A stretch of 64,000 nucleotides of DNA from Burkholderia sp. Nafp2/4-1b. Its GTDB lineage: Bacteria; Pseudomonadota; Gammaproteobacteria; Burkholderiales; Burkholderiaceae. Numbering within the stretch: position 1 is the stretch's first letter; the number at the start of each line of letters is the position of its first letter. The stretch spans positions 124,001 to 188,000 of the forward strand of contig NZ_ML058601.1 in assembly GCF_003635165.1 (NCBI RefSeq), in the 5' to 3' direction. The notes beneath the pieces are model-generated. The model saw only the letters and a list, made by a program, of their open reading frames with translations, made no database searches and was not told the origin of the DNA. Both the position numbers and the translations under genes were made by a program. This document shows positions 28,776 through 37,255 of this stretch, piece by piece.

Positions 28776-29537
28776 ATGAACAAGAGAAAAGTGATTCCGA
28801 GTCTGCGTTCGCTCGCAGATCAAGAACGCGCGACGGCCAAGAAGGCGCGCGCGTCGTGGCAGATGTTCACGATTATGGCAGAGTTTATCGAGGCGACCGA
28901 GTACCTGTCGGAGATCCGCCCGGCTGTCAGCATCTACGGTTCTGCCCGTCTCAAACCCGATTCACCGCACTACAAGCTCGCGGCGCAGATCGCGCGCAAG
29001 CTGTCCGACGCCGGCTTCGCGGTGATCTCCGGCGGCGGCCCCGGCATCATGGAAGCCGCGAACAAGGGCGCGCACGCCGGCAAGGCGCCGTCGGTCGGCC
29101 TGAACATCGAGCTGCCGCACGAGCAGGCCGGCAACCACTACCAGGACATCTCGCTGCGCTTCCGCCACTTCTTCACGCGCAAGGTCACGTTCGTGAAGAA
29201 CTCCGACGCGGTGATCGTGATGCCGGGCGGCTTCGGCACGCTCGACGAACTGTCCGAAGTGCTCACGCTGATCCAGACGAAGAAGTCGCGCCTCGTGCCG
29301 ATCATTCTGGTCGGTAGCGAATTCTGGAAGGGGCTGCTGCAATGGTTCCGCGACCAGCTGATTCCGAACGGCCTCATCAATCCGGAAGACATGGACCTGA
29401 TGCAGGTGATCGACGATCCCGACCAGGTGCTCGACGCGGTGCTCGCATTCTACGAGGACAGCGGCGAGGAAGAAGGTTCGGAAGGTGGCGACGGTCATCC
29501 GCCGCCGCCCGAAGAAGACCGCATGTTCTATCTGTAA
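28776..29537 (+). CDS. LOG-family (TIGR00730) nucleotide phosphoribohydrolase-like protein
   Basis: 253-residue Rossmann-like protein of the lysine-decarboxylase-like/LOG family, members of which cleave cytokinin or purine nucleoside monophosphates. Diagnostic motifs are GGGPGIMEAANKGA and PGGFGTLDELSEVLTLIQ. It carries about 45 extra N-terminal residues and an acidic, proline-rich tail (EEEGSEGGDGHPPPPEED). It is head-to-head with polA, one base apart. The actual substrate is not known; related Burkholderia proteins appear to start at the same Met, from memory. Confidence 0.85.
   Translation: MNKRKVIPSLRSLADQERATAKKARASWQMFTIMAEFIEATEYLSEIRPAVSIYGSARLKPDSPHYKLAAQIARKLSDAGFAVISGGGPGIMEAANKGAHAGKAPSVGLNIELPHEQAGNHYQDISLRFRHFFTRKVTFVKNSDAVIVMPGGFGTLDELSEVLTLIQTKKSRLVPIILVGSEFWKGLLQWFRDQLIPNGLINPEDMDLMQVIDDPDQVLDAVLAFYEDSGEEEGSEGGDGHPPPPEEDRMFYL
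28872..28880 (-). promoter_or_regulatory. Possible polA promoter inside the LOG gene
   Basis: On the minus strand TGCCATAAT, an extended -10, lies about 100 bases upstream of the polA start and inside the divergent coding sequence. No convincing -35. Confidence 0.35.
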
Positions 29538-29608
29538 TTCGATCGACGTCGGCGGCCGGCGTCATGGCGGGTCGCCGGCTTCGCGCTGGCTTCCCGCTGG
29601 CTTCGCGC

Positions 29609-29640
29609 GCGGCAGGTCTGGCGATTCAGCCACCTGCCGC
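29609..29640 (+). terminator. Likely terminator of the LOG gene
   Basis: Arms GCGGCAGGT and ACCTGCCGC pair over 9 bases with a further GGC/GCC inside, and are followed by TTGTCATTTTG. Confidence 0.55.
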
Positions 29641-29645
29641 TTGTC

Positions 29646-29678
29646 ATTTTGTAACGCCGCATTTTGTAACGCCGCATT
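29646..29678. repeat. 15-base tandem duplication
   Basis: ATTTTGTAACGCCGC occurs twice head-to-tail at 29646-29660 and 29661-29675, followed by ATT. Confidence 0.9.
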
Positions 29679-29973
29679 AACGCGCTGCGCAACCACGCGC
29701 GGCCGAATGTCAAATCCAAGCGGGCTGTGCCGCGCAGTTCGGCTGCCCCGTTCCGCGTCTGCGGCACGTCACTGTCAAATCATGCAGCGTGCCGGTCGTC
29801 TCGGCGTGCCTGTATCGCGCCAATCCGCCGTAACAAATGCGCCTCGCGTTTTCCGCCCCGTACGCGCACACTGCATCTCGTCGGCGTGGCGTTCCCCCGG
29901 TGGAACGATCCCCCCTCGCGTCCATCGCGTCGCGCCGGCCTTTTGTCTTGATAACGACATCACGGAAAACAAC

Positions 29974-30252
29974 ATGAAACGCTCGCTGATCGCCCTCGCC
30001 TTCGCCGGCCTCGGCCTTTCGCTGTCCGGCCTCGCCCACGCCGTCAACGTCGACGTCAACATCGGCACGCCGGCGCCGGTGGTGGTCGCGCCCGCGCCGG
30101 TCGTGATCGTCGGCTGGCATGGCGACCGCTACTGGGACGGCCGTCGCTACTGGGAACGTCGCGAGTGGGAAGACCACGAGCGTCATCATGGTCACGAAGG
30201 CCGCGGCGGCTATCACTGCCCGCCGGGACACGCGAAGAAAGGCGAATGCTGA
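29974..30252 (+). CDS. Small secreted His/Trp-rich protein of unknown function
   Basis: 92 residues with a clear Sec signal peptide (cleavage after LAHA, about residue 23). The mature part starts VNVDVNIGTPAP, then a valine/proline hydrophobic stretch, then RYWDGRRYWERREWEDHE, a His-rich patch, and a C-terminal CPPGHAKKGEC with two cysteines. This last motif recurs in small proteobacterial periplasmic proteins, and the middle recalls DUF2502/RcnB-like envelope proteins. Function unknown; metal binding is an inference from the His residues. It ends at a bidirectional terminator. Confidence 0.75.
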   Translation: MKRSLIALAFAGLGLSLSGLAHAVNVDVNIGTPAPVVVAPAPVVIVGWHGDRYWDGRRYWERREWEDHERHHGHEGRGGYHCPPGHAKKGEC

Positions 30253-30300
30253 ATCACTGAGCGCCGAGCCGATCGGCCCGCGCACTGACGCATCAAAAAC

Positions 30301-30336
30301 AAGGCCGCACGCGAACGAGAGTTCGCGCGCGGCCTT
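30301..30336. terminator. Bidirectional terminator between the small secreted protein and amn
   Basis: A 16-base stem with one A-C mismatch (AAGGCCGC ... GCGGCCTT outer arms) and a GAGA loop, flanked by A-run and T-run. Confidence 0.8.
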
Positions 30337-30358
30337 TGTCGTTGCAGGCGCGGCGGCG

Positions 30359-31885
30359 TTACTGGAACGCCACTTCCGCGAAGCTGCGCAGCTTGCGGCT
30401 ATGGAGCTTGTCGAGCCCGTTCGTGCGCAGGATCTCCATCGCCTTCACGCCGATCTGCAGATGCTGGTCGACCTGCCCGCGGTAGAACGTGTCGGCCATG
30501 CCCGGCAGCTTCAGCTCGCCGTGCAGCGGTTTGTCCGACACGCACAGCAGCGTGCCGTACGGCACGCGGAAGCGGAAACCGTTCGCGGCGATCGTCGCGC
30601 TTTCCATGTCGAGCGCGATCGCGCGGCTCTGCGACAGTCGTTGCACGGGCTCGCGGTGATCGCGCAGCTCCCAGTTGCGGTTGTCGACGCTCGCGACCGT
30701 GCCCGTGCGCATCACGCGCTTCAGTTCGGGGCCGTCCAGCTGCGTGACCTCGGCCACCCCGCGCTCGAGCGCGAGCTGCACTTCGGCGAGCGCCGGGATC
30801 GGCACCCACAGCGGCAAGTCCGCATCCAGCACGTGATCCTCGCGCACGTAACCGTGCGCAAGCACGTAGTCGCCCAAGCGCTGCGTGTTGCGCAGGCCCG
30901 CGCAGTGCCCGAGCATCACCCATGCGTGCGGACGCAGCACCGCGATGTGGTCGGTGATCGTCTTCGCGTTCGATGGACCGACGCCGATGTTGACCATCGT
31001 GATCCCGCTGCCGTCCGCGCGCTTCAGGTGATACGCGGGCATCTGCGGCAGCCGCGGCGGCGCAGCGCCTTCGGCCGGATCGCTGCCGAGGTTCGCGTTG
31101 TACGTGACGACATCGCCCGGTTCGACGAACGAGCTGTACTGGCTGCGGTACTCGCGCTCTTCGGGATCGGTGCTCTCCGTCATCAGCGTGCGGCCGAGCT
31201 TCACGAATTCGTCGATGTAGAACTGGTAGTTCGTGTAGAGCACGTAGTTCTGGAAGTGCGTGGGTGACGTCGCCGTATAGTGGCGCAGCCGGTGCAGCGA
31301 GAAGTCGACGCGCGCGGCCGTGAACAGCGCGAGCGGATGCGGCTCGCCGGGCGCCGGCTCGAACGTGCCGTTGACGATGCGGTCGTCGAGGTACGACAGA
31401 TCCGGCGTGTCGAAGATGTCGCGCATCGCGAGCAGGCGGTCGCGGTCGAGTTCGCCTTCGAGGTGGATGCCTTCGGGGAACGCGAAGTGAATCGGAATCG
31501 GCTGCGACGACACGCCGATCTCGACCTTCACGTGGTGATTCTTCGTCAACAGGCGCAACTGCTCGCGGTAGTAGTTGGCGAACAGGTCGGGACGCGTGAC
31601 CGTCGTCTCGAACACGCCGGGGCCGGCGACGAATCCATACGAACGGCGCGAGTCGACGTGCGTGTTGACATCGGTACGAATGCGCACGAACGGATAGCAC
31701 GCACGCACGTGCTCGGTGATCGATTCGTGGCGGCGATAACGCGCGAAGGCGTCGCGCAGGAAACCCGTATTGGTGTCGTAAATGGCCGACAGTCGCGCGA
31801 CCGCGGCAACGGAATCGTCGAATGCTTCGACGGGCGGGCTCTCGGGTGTCAGCATCCGGTGCCGGCGGCTCAAATCGTTCTTCAT
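30359..31885 (-). CDS. amn: AMP nucleosidase
   Basis: 508-residue enzyme hydrolysing AMP to adenine and ribose-5-phosphate. An N-terminal Amn-specific domain precedes a nucleoside-phosphorylase-like catalytic domain carrying MVNIGVGPSNAKT and ALDMESATIAANGFRFRVPYGTLL. The open frame runs 27 codons further upstream, but MKNDLSRRHRML at 31885 has a GAGG site 8 bases before it. It is divergent from the DUF2782 gene. Confidence 0.92.
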   Translation of the reverse strand: MKNDLSRRHRMLTPESPPVEAFDDSVAAVARLSAIYDTNTGFLRDAFARYRRHESITEHVRACYPFVRIRTDVNTHVDSRRSYGFVAGPGVFETTVTRPDLFANYYREQLRLLTKNHHVKVEIGVSSQPIPIHFAFPEGIHLEGELDRDRLLAMRDIFDTPDLSYLDDRIVNGTFEPAPGEPHPLALFTAARVDFSLHRLRHYTATSPTHFQNYVLYTNYQFYIDEFVKLGRTLMTESTDPEEREYRSQYSSFVEPGDVVTYNANLGSDPAEGAAPPRLPQMPAYHLKRADGSGITMVNIGVGPSNAKTITDHIAVLRPHAWVMLGHCAGLRNTQRLGDYVLAHGYVREDHVLDADLPLWVPIPALAEVQLALERGVAEVTQLDGPELKRVMRTGTVASVDNRNWELRDHREPVQRLSQSRAIALDMESATIAANGFRFRVPYGTLLCVSDKPLHGELKLPGMADTFYRGQVDQHLQIGVKAMEILRTNGLDKLHSRKLRSFAEVAFQ

Positions 31886-31992
31886 TTTCATCACCTCGTC
31901 TGATCGAACGACATTACCACGGAACCCGGTCATGCTCATGGCCGCCCGCTTGCAGGCCGCTTGCACGCGAGGGCCGATCGGCGCGCAGTATT

Positions 31993-32001
31993 TGCTAAAA
32001 T
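31993..32001 (+). promoter_or_regulatory. Extended -10 promoter for the DUF2782-thrB operon
   Basis: TGCTAAAAT lies 25 bases before the DUF2782 start, just upstream of its GGAGA ribosome site. Confidence 0.5.
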
Positions 32002-32025
32002 CGGTAGGTTCACTGGAGACTCATC

Positions 32026-32433
32026 ATGAAGCCGCTCATTCTCGTCGCCGCTGCCGCCGCGTTCGCTGGCTCGTTTGCCGCTGCCGGCGCCGCTTACGCC
32101 GCCGGCAGCACGCCCGACGCCGACGCGCAGGCCCGGGCCGAGGCCAACGAAGCCGCGGGCCTGCCGGATCTCCGCAAGATCAACCGGCCGGGCGCCGAAG
32201 TCACGTCGAAAGTCGACTTCGCCGACATCCGCCGCACGCCGAGCTTCCACGAAAAGAGCAAGAACGGCACCGAAGTCACCGAATATCGCGATCGCGGCAA
32301 GCCGGTCGAGATCGACGTGAAGTCTAACTTCGGCACGCGCTACCAGATGAGCTCGACACTCGACACGTCGCCGAAGCCGCACGACGCGGGTGTCCCGATC
32401 ACCCGCCTGCCGTCGGTCAACCTGCGCTACTGA
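32026..32433 (+). CDS. DUF2782-family secreted protein
   Basis: 135 residues with a signal peptide ending about AYA-AG. The mature protein includes DLRKINRPGAEVTS, EYRDRGKPVEIDVKSNFGTRYQMSS and ends LPSVNLRY, a pattern I associate with DUF2782. In many betaproteobacteria this family lies by thrB and polA, as here. Function unknown. Followed by thrB after 107 bases. Confidence 0.75.
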   Translation: MKPLILVAAAAAFAGSFAAAGAAYAAGSTPDADAQARAEANEAAGLPDLRKINRPGAEVTSKVDFADIRRTPSFHEKSKNGTEVTEYRDRGKPVEIDVKSNFGTRYQMSSTLDTSPKPHDAGVPITRLPSVNLRY

Positions 32434-32540
32434 TTTCCTGCCGCGCCGCATCGATCCCGACGCGGCGCACCGGCTTCTCCTTCACCTCCTGTCGCGCCGC
32501 ACGCCGCGCGCGTGCCGACAACTGACCAGACGCATCTCGC

Positions 32541-33539
32541 ATGGCCGTTTTCACCGCTGTTTCCGACTCCGATCTCGCGCAATGGATGCGCCACTATGAA
32601 CTGGGCGACGTGCTGGCGTTCCGCGGCATTCCGTCCGGTATCGAAAACAGCAACTTCTTCCTGACGACGACGCGCGGCGAATACGTCCTGACGATCTTCG
32701 AGAAGCTGACGGCGCAACAGCTGCCGTTCTACCTGGACCTGATGCGCCATCTGGCAAGCCACGGCGTGCCGGTGCCCGATCCGATCCCGCGCGACGACGG
32801 TGCGCTGTTCGGCGAGCTGCACGGCAAGCCGGCCGCGATCGTCACGAAGCTCGACGGCGCGGCCGAGCTCGCGCCGGGGGTCGAACACTGCATCGAGGTC
32901 GGGCAGATGCTCGCGCGCCTGCACCTCGCCGGGCGCGACTATGCGCGCCATCAGCCCAACCTGCGCAGCCTGCCGTGGTGGCAGGAGAACGTGCCGGCGA
33001 TCGTGCCGTTCATCACCGACGAGCAGCGCACGCTGCTCGAGGGCGAACTGGCGCACCAGGCCGCATTCTTCGCGTCCGACGACTACGCGGCGCTGCCGAG
33101 CGGCCCGTGCCACTGCGACCTGTTCCGCGACAACGTGCTGTTCGCGCACGCGGCGCCCGACACCGGTCACGACGTCCGGCTCGGGGGCTTCTTCGACTTC
33201 TATTTCGCTGGCTGCGACAAATGGCTGTTCGACGTCGCGGTGACCGTCAACGACTGGTGCGTCGACCTCGCCACCGGCGTGCTCGACATCGCGCGCGCGG
33301 ATGCGCTGGTGCGCGCGTACCAGACGGTCCGGCCGTTCACGGCCGAGGAACGCCGCCACTGGAGCGACATGCTGCGCGCGGGCGCGTACCGCTTCTGGGT
33401 GTCGCGCCTGTACGACTTCTACCTGCCGCGCGCGGCCGAAATGCTCAAACCGCACGATCCCGGTCATTTCGAACGCATCCTGCGTGAGCGTATCGCCCAC
33501 ACGCCGGCGCTTCCCGAGACCCATACCGCATGCAACTGA
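32541..33539 (+). CDS. thrB: Homoserine kinase
   Basis: 332-residue kinase phosphorylating homoserine in threonine synthesis. This is the aminoglycoside-phosphotransferase-like ThrB of Pseudomonas and Burkholderia, not the GHMP kinase of E. coli. It has [20 protein letters not shown] in the N-lobe, the catalytic [11 protein letters not shown] and the metal-site FFDFYFAG. The gene overlaps the following membrane-protein gene by 10 bases. Threonine pathway partners are not in the window. Confidence 0.92.
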   Translation: MAVFTAVSDSDLAQWMRHYELGDVLAFRGIPSGIENSNFFLTTTRGEYVLTIFEKLTAQQLPFYLDLMRHLASHGVPVPDPIPRDDGALFGELHGKPAAIVTKLDGAAELAPGVEHCIEVGQMLARLHLAGRDYARHQPNLRSLPWWQENVPAIVPFITDEQRTLLEGELAHQAAFFASDDYAALPSGPCHCDLFRDNVLFAHAAPDTGHDVRLGGFFDFYFAGCDKWLFDVAVTVNDWCVDLATGVLDIARADALVRAYQTVRPFTAEERRHWSDMLRAGAYRFWVSRLYDFYLPRAAEMLKPHDPGHFERILRERIAHTPALPETHTACN

Positions 33540-34339
33540 TCGAAGTACCCGCGAAAGCGGGCTATGTCTGGTTCCGTCAAGGCATCTGGCTGTTCCGCCG
33601 GAATCCGCTCGCGTTCATCACGCTGTTTTTCACGTATCTGCTGGCGATCACGCTGGTGTCGATGGTGCCGGTGATCGGCGCGGCGCTGCCGCTGCTGTTC
33701 ATCCCCGGCATTGCCGTCGGCTTCATGGCCGCCTGCCGCGACACGGTGGCCGGCAAGCCGGTCATGCCGACGATCCTGATCGACGGCTTCCGTTCGTACG
33801 GCACCGCGACGACCCAACGGCTGCTCGTGCTCGGCGTGGTCTATGTCGCGCTGATGGTGCTGGTGTTCGCCGCGTCGGCGATCATCGACGGCGGCGGGCT
33901 GCTGCACATGATGCTCGGCGCGACGGGCGACGCGAATACGACGCCGGAAGCGCTCGCCACGCAGGGCACGCTCGGCGCGCTGCTGTTCGCGACGCTGCTC
34001 TACGCGCCGGTCGCGATGCTGTTCTGGTTCGCACCGGTACTGACCGCGTGGCACGACATCCCGCCCGCCAAGGCGCTGTTCTTCAGCGTCGTCAGCTGCT
34101 GGCGCAATCGCGGTGCGTTCGTCGTGTACGGGCTGCTGTGGTTCGGCGTCGCGCTCGGCGCGTCGTTCGGCCTGTCGCTGCTGCTGCAGGCGCTCGGCGC
34201 CGGCGCTTATGTGCTGACGATCATGATGCCGGTGACGATCATCATCGTCACGATGATGTACTGCTCGTTCTACGCGACCTATCGCGGCTGCTTCGGCGTG
34301 CAGGAGCCGGGCGCCGCGACGCCCACGTCGGGCCGCTGA
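33530..34339 (+). CDS. BPSS1780-family membrane protein
   Basis: 269-residue multi-spanning inner-membrane protein with about six hydrophobic segments, named after a B. pseudomallei homologue. It begins [20 protein letters not shown]. Function unknown. The start lies inside the thrB 3' end (10-base overlap), so translation is coupled to homoserine kinase; whether the products are functionally related is unclear. Confidence 0.82.
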   Translation: MQLIEVPAKAGYVWFRQGIWLFRRNPLAFITLFFTYLLAITLVSMVPVIGAALPLLFIPGIAVGFMAACRDTVAGKPVMPTILIDGFRSYGTATTQRLLVLGVVYVALMVLVFAASAIIDGGGLLHMMLGATGDANTTPEALATQGTLGALLFATLLYAPVAMLFWFAPVLTAWHDIPPAKALFFSVVSCWRNRGAFVVYGLLWFGVALGASFGLSLLLQALGAGAYVLTIMMPVTIIIVTMMYCSFYATYRGCFGVQEPGAATPTSGR

Positions 34340-34455
34340 CCTGCTCGGCCGGCGCGCGCCGCCGGCCGCCACCCTTCCCGGCAAGCGCGGCGCCCGCCGC
34401 GGCTTGCCACACTCCGTCCCCCCTCTGTTCAAGCAAATCTTTTGCGCGCAAAATC

Positions 34456-34469
34456 ATTTGTGTGCAAAT
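34456..34469. promoter_or_regulatory. Candidate OhrR operator upstream of ohrR
   Basis: ATTTGTGTGCAAAT, an inverted repeat with 5-base arms, lies 30 bases before the ohrR start, next to a perfect palindrome TTTTGCGCGCAAAA at 34440-34453. Its reverse complement recurs with one change upstream of ohr. Confidence 0.6.
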
Positions 34470-34499
34470 CTTTAGCGCGTTCGCCGCGCCGCCCGAATC

Positions 34500-34955
34500 A
34501 TGGATCGCCTGCCCCAACTGCCCCAGACGCTCGACGAGCAACTCTGCTTCGCGCTCTACTCGACTTCGCATGCGATGACGAAGGCGTACAAGCCGCTGCT
34601 CGACAAGCTCTCGCTGACCTATCCCCAATATCTGGCGATGCTCGTGCTGTGGGAGCGCGACGACATCGCGGTGAAGGACATCGCCGCCCGCCTCGACCTC
34701 GACCCGGCCACCGTCACGCCGCTGCTGAAGCGGCTCGAGGCGCTCGGCTACGTCGAACGGGTGCGCAGCGCGACCGACGAGCGCGTCGTGAACGTGCACC
34801 TGACCGCGGAGGGCCGCACGCTGAAGGACCACGCGCGCTCGGTCCCGGCCGATCTCTTTTGCGCGATGCAGCAAACCCCCGAGTTCCTGCTGCGGCTCCG
34901 CGCGGATCTCCAGCAGTTGCGCGACGCGCTGTCGGCGGCCAACGAAGGCCGCTGA
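34500..34955 (+). CDS. ohrR: MarR-family organic-hydroperoxide sensor repressor
   Basis: 151-residue winged-helix repressor. The redox-sensing cysteine near the N terminus is Cys16 in [15 protein letters not shown]. The wing region [23 protein letters not shown] binds DNA. On oxidation of Cys16 by organic peroxides it should release the ohr promoter. It lies upstream of ohr in the same direction, separated by a terminator, and the two share an operator-like element. Confidence 0.93.
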   Translation: MDRLPQLPQTLDEQLCFALYSTSHAMTKAYKPLLDKLSLTYPQYLAMLVLWERDDIAVKDIAARLDLDPATVTPLLKRLEALGYVERVRSATDERVVNVHLTAEGRTLKDHARSVPADLFCAMQQTPEFLLRLRADLQQLRDALSAANEGR

Positions 34956-34974
34956 ACCGGGCGGCCGCGAACGG

Positions 34975-34999
34975 GCCCGGCATGGCCGGGCTTTTTCTT
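34975..34999 (+). terminator. Rho-independent terminator after ohrR
   Basis: GCCCGGC, loop ATG, GCCGGGC, then CTTTTTCTTT-type T-run (34991 onwards). It separates ohrR and ohr into two transcripts. Confidence 0.85.
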
Positions 35000-35008
35000 T
35001 AAAATTTC

Positions 35009-35039
35009 ATTTGCACACTAATCATTTGTGTTCTATATT
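35009..35039 (+). promoter_or_regulatory. ohr promoter with OhrR operator-like site
   Basis: ATTTGCACACTAAT (35009-35022) differs by one base from the reverse complement of the site before ohrR. A second half-like ATTTGTGTT starts at 35024, and a -10-like TATATT is at 35034-35039, so repressor binding would cover the promoter. Confidence 0.6.
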
Positions 35040-35105
35040 TTCGTCGTGGCCGGCGACACCCCGTTCGACCGGACCGCTTCTCCCTCTTCCGACAGGAGCT
35101 GCACG

Positions 35106-35525
35106 ATGAACATTCTGTACAAGACCAGCGCAACGAGCACCGGCGGCCGCGACGGCCGCGCGGTATCCGCCGACCACAAGCTGGAAGTCAAGCTGGCCGC
35201 GCCGCGCGAGCTCGGCGGCACGGGTGCGGAAGGCACGAACCCGGAGCAACTGTTCGCCGCAGGGTACTCGGCCTGTTTCCTGAGCGCGATGAAATTCGTC
35301 GCGGGCCAGAACAAGCAGACGCTGCCGGCCGATACGCAAGTCACCGCCGAAGTGGGCATCGGCCCGAACGACGCAGGCGGCTTCGGGCTGGACATCGAAC
35401 TGCGCGTATCGCTGCCGGGGATCGACAAGGCCGATGCACAGGCGCTGGTCGACAAGGCGCACCACGTGTGCCCGTACTCGAACGCGACGCGCAACAACGT
35501 GCCGGTGCGCCTGACCGTCGTCTGA
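35106..35525 (+). CDS. ohr: Organic hydroperoxide resistance protein Ohr
   Basis: 139-residue OsmC/Ohr thiol peroxidase that reduces fatty-acid and other organic hydroperoxides using lipoylated partners. Catalytic cysteines are Cys57 (GYSACFLSAM) and Cys122 (HHVCPYSNATRNN). An upstream in-frame codon gives 26 extra residues, but MNILYKTSAT is the family start. It is controlled by the adjacent ohrR gene and ends in a strong terminator. Confidence 0.95.
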   Translation: MNILYKTSATSTGGRDGRAVSADHKLEVKLAAPRELGGTGAEGTNPEQLFAAGYSACFLSAMKFVAGQNKQTLPADTQVTAEVGIGPNDAGGFGLDIELRVSLPGIDKADAQALVDKAHHVCPYSNATRNNVPVRLTVV

Positions 35526-35549
35526 CGCGACGCTTCCGCGCCGAATGCA

Positions 35550-35589
35550 AAAAGGGCGTGTGCGGCTGCTTCGCCGCACACGCCCTTTT
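35550..35589. terminator. Bidirectional terminator between ohr and the DUF3563 gene
   Basis: A 17-base perfect stem (outer AAAAGGGCGTG, inner TGCGGC) with a 6-base loop, flanked by A- and T-runs. Confidence 0.9.
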
Positions 35590-35635
35590 GCGTGGTTCGC
35601 CGGACCGGCTGACGTGCCGGCCCGCGCTGCGCTGT

Positions 35636-35812
35636 TTAACGCGAGCCGAACGAGAACGGACGGTTCATCGCTGCTTCGCGGTCGATCTTGCGCATACGGA
35701 ATTCGAGATCGTAAATGTCGGTTGCTTCGGACAGGTACGCGTCGGCACGCTCTTTCGCGGCCTTTTCAGCGTTCTTGGTCAGCATCAGGAAGAGGTGGCT
35801 CAGCAGGTACAT
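35636..35812 (-). CDS. DUF3563-family small protein
   Basis: A 58-residue protein, read by hand: MYLLSHLFLMLTKNAEKAAK at the start, then ADAYLSEATDIYDLEFRMR and KIDREAAMNRPFSFGSR at the end. The YLSEATDIYDLEFRMR core is the DUF3563 signature. The N-terminal 12 residues are hydrophobic and the middle is an amphipathic helix. Function unknown. The gene has its own promoter with a palindrome around the -10 box and ends at the terminator shared with ohr. Confidence 0.85.
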   Translation of the reverse strand: MYLLSHLFLMLTKNAEKAAKERADAYLSEATDIYDLEFRMRKIDREAAMNRPFSFGSR

Positions 35813-35842
35813 GGTCGATCTCGCAATCCAAAGGTTCTTTGA

Positions 35843-35876
35843 CTAGGGTTTTCCCGAATTATAGGGAAAACCCTAG
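35843..35876 (-). promoter_or_regulatory. Palindromic promoter/operator of the DUF3563 gene
   Basis: A perfect 13-base inverted repeat (CTAGGGTTTTCCC with GGGAAAACCCTAG) flanks an 8-base centre. On the minus strand the centre contains a perfect TATAAT (35858-35863), about 45 bases before the DUF3563 start. The arms are AT-balanced and have no T-tail, so it reads as an operator rather than a terminator. Confidence 0.7.
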
Positions 35877-35893
35877 GCTTTGGCTAGCGACGA

Positions 35894-37006
35894 TCAAACG
35901 GTGCGTCGTTCGGCCGCCACAGTGCGACGATTTGCTTTGAAAAACGACCAGATCAAGGCGCTCGCATCCGGCCCGACCGCCGCGTGAAACGGCACGGCTT
36001 CGTCGCCGCCGGCCCACGCGTGATCGAGCCCTTTGACGTGGCACAACCGCACGACGGACTCGCCGTCGCGGCGCACGTCGGTAATGTATGCGCCCGCCTC
36101 CCGCGTCTCCACGCGCTCACCGCCGCGCAGCGCGCCGCGGCTGTCCGCGAGCCCGTTCAGGCGCATGAACTGGACGGTCAGTTGATCGGCATTCTTCGGC
36201 GCGACGACATGGTCGCGGTCGCCCTGCACGATCAGCGTCGGCATGCCGGGATATGCGCTGGCATCGACCAGCGCGTCGATAGCGGCGGCCGGGTTCTGCC
36301 GCAGCCCACGGCGCATCACGTCCATCGCGCTGATGCCCGAATTCGCTTCGCCGAGCGCGGGGCCGGAGTGCAGTGCGACCGCCGCGAAGTGCTCCGGATG
36401 GTGCAGCGCGAGCAACGTCGCGAGGCCGGCGCCGGCCGACAACCCGGCGACGTAGACGCGCGATGCGTCGAACCCGTGCTCGTCGACGAGCGCATCGACG
36501 AGCGATGCGACCGCATCGGCCTCGCCGCGGCCCGCGCGGTCGGTGTCCTCGTACCAGTGCCAGCAGCCGTGCGCATGAGCGCGCTGCGACTGCTCCGGAT
36601 ACAGCACCGCGAAGCCGTGCTGGTCGGCCAGCAGGTTCATCCGCGTGCCCTGCGCGAACTCATCGGCCGATTGCTGGCAGCCGTGCAGCATCACGACGAG
36701 CGGTATCGCGCCGCGCTTGCGGCCCGCTGGGATATACAGCGCGTAGGCGAGCTGCTGGACGAGGCGGCCGAGCGCGGGCGCCATCGGATGCTCGCCGCGC
36801 GTCCATTCACCGGCCGCCCACGCAGCCGCGCGTGGCCGCACGCGCGACTCGCGCGGCGGCGATACGTCAGGAGGGGTAGCGGGCGACGCTGCGGCCTCGA
36901 GCGTATCGCGCGCGATACGCTGGGCATCACGCGCCGCACGTTTGGCGACCGGAGACAGCATGCGTTTCATGCCGCCCAGCCATACCTTCGTCAGACTTTT
37001 GGTCAT
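35894..37006 (-). CDS. PHB-depolymerase-like esterase (LpqC family)
   Basis: 370-residue alpha/beta hydrolase of the type 1 PHB depolymerase/esterase family. A basic N-terminal region of about 90 residues (KRAARDAQRIARDT ...) precedes the hydrolase core. The oxyanion region is VVMLHGCQQSADEFA, the nucleophile elbow GLSAGAG, a later catalytic Asp in QGDRDHVV, and His in GLDHAWAGG. No Sec signal is evident. Substrate is uncertain: poly-hydroxybutyrate oligomers or other esters. Single gene. Confidence 0.85.
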   Translation of the reverse strand: MTKSLTKVWLGGMKRMLSPVAKRAARDAQRIARDTLEAAASPATPPDVSPPRESRVRPRAAAWAAGEWTRGEHPMAPALGRLVQQLAYALYIPAGRKRGAIPLVVMLHGCQQSADEFAQGTRMNLLADQHGFAVLYPEQSQRAHAHGCWHWYEDTDRAGRGEADAVASLVDALVDEHGFDASRVYVAGLSAGAGLATLLALHHPEHFAAVALHSGPALGEANSGISAMDVMRRGLRQNPAAAIDALVDASAYPGMPTLIVQGDRDHVVAPKNADQLTVQFMRLNGLADSRGALRGGERVETREAGAYITDVRRDGESVVRLCHVKGLDHAWAGGDEAVPFHAAVGPDASALIWSFFKANRRTVAAERRTV

Positions 37007-37255
37007 CGATCAGGCTCGCAGTCAGGAAAAAATAGGGACACCCACGGGGTGCATCGTTCGACTTTGTGCAATGCACCATAACACTGTTTCTGGGATTTTT
37101 CCTGCATGCGGATAGTTCCCCTGCGGCGCAAAAAACGGGCCTCGACCACACGCGGCGCTATACTTGGGTTTAACCGCTTGTATCCGTTGTAGTCGTTCTT
37201 CCCGGCTCGCGCGTTGATTTGAGCATTCGTCCCGCCTCTGTCCGTTTCCCTCCCG

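Larger units (their letters stand above)
29538..29973. other. Intergenic region with terminator and tandem repeat
   Basis: 436 bases between the LOG gene and a small secreted protein. It contains the hairpin at 29609-29640 and a 15-base tandem duplication at 29646-29675. I see no gene. Confidence 0.6.

Noticed and set aside
31886..31966. Upstream start of amn (27 extra codons)
   Set aside because: The ribosome site GAGG fits the later ATG, and the extra residues do not resemble the family's start.
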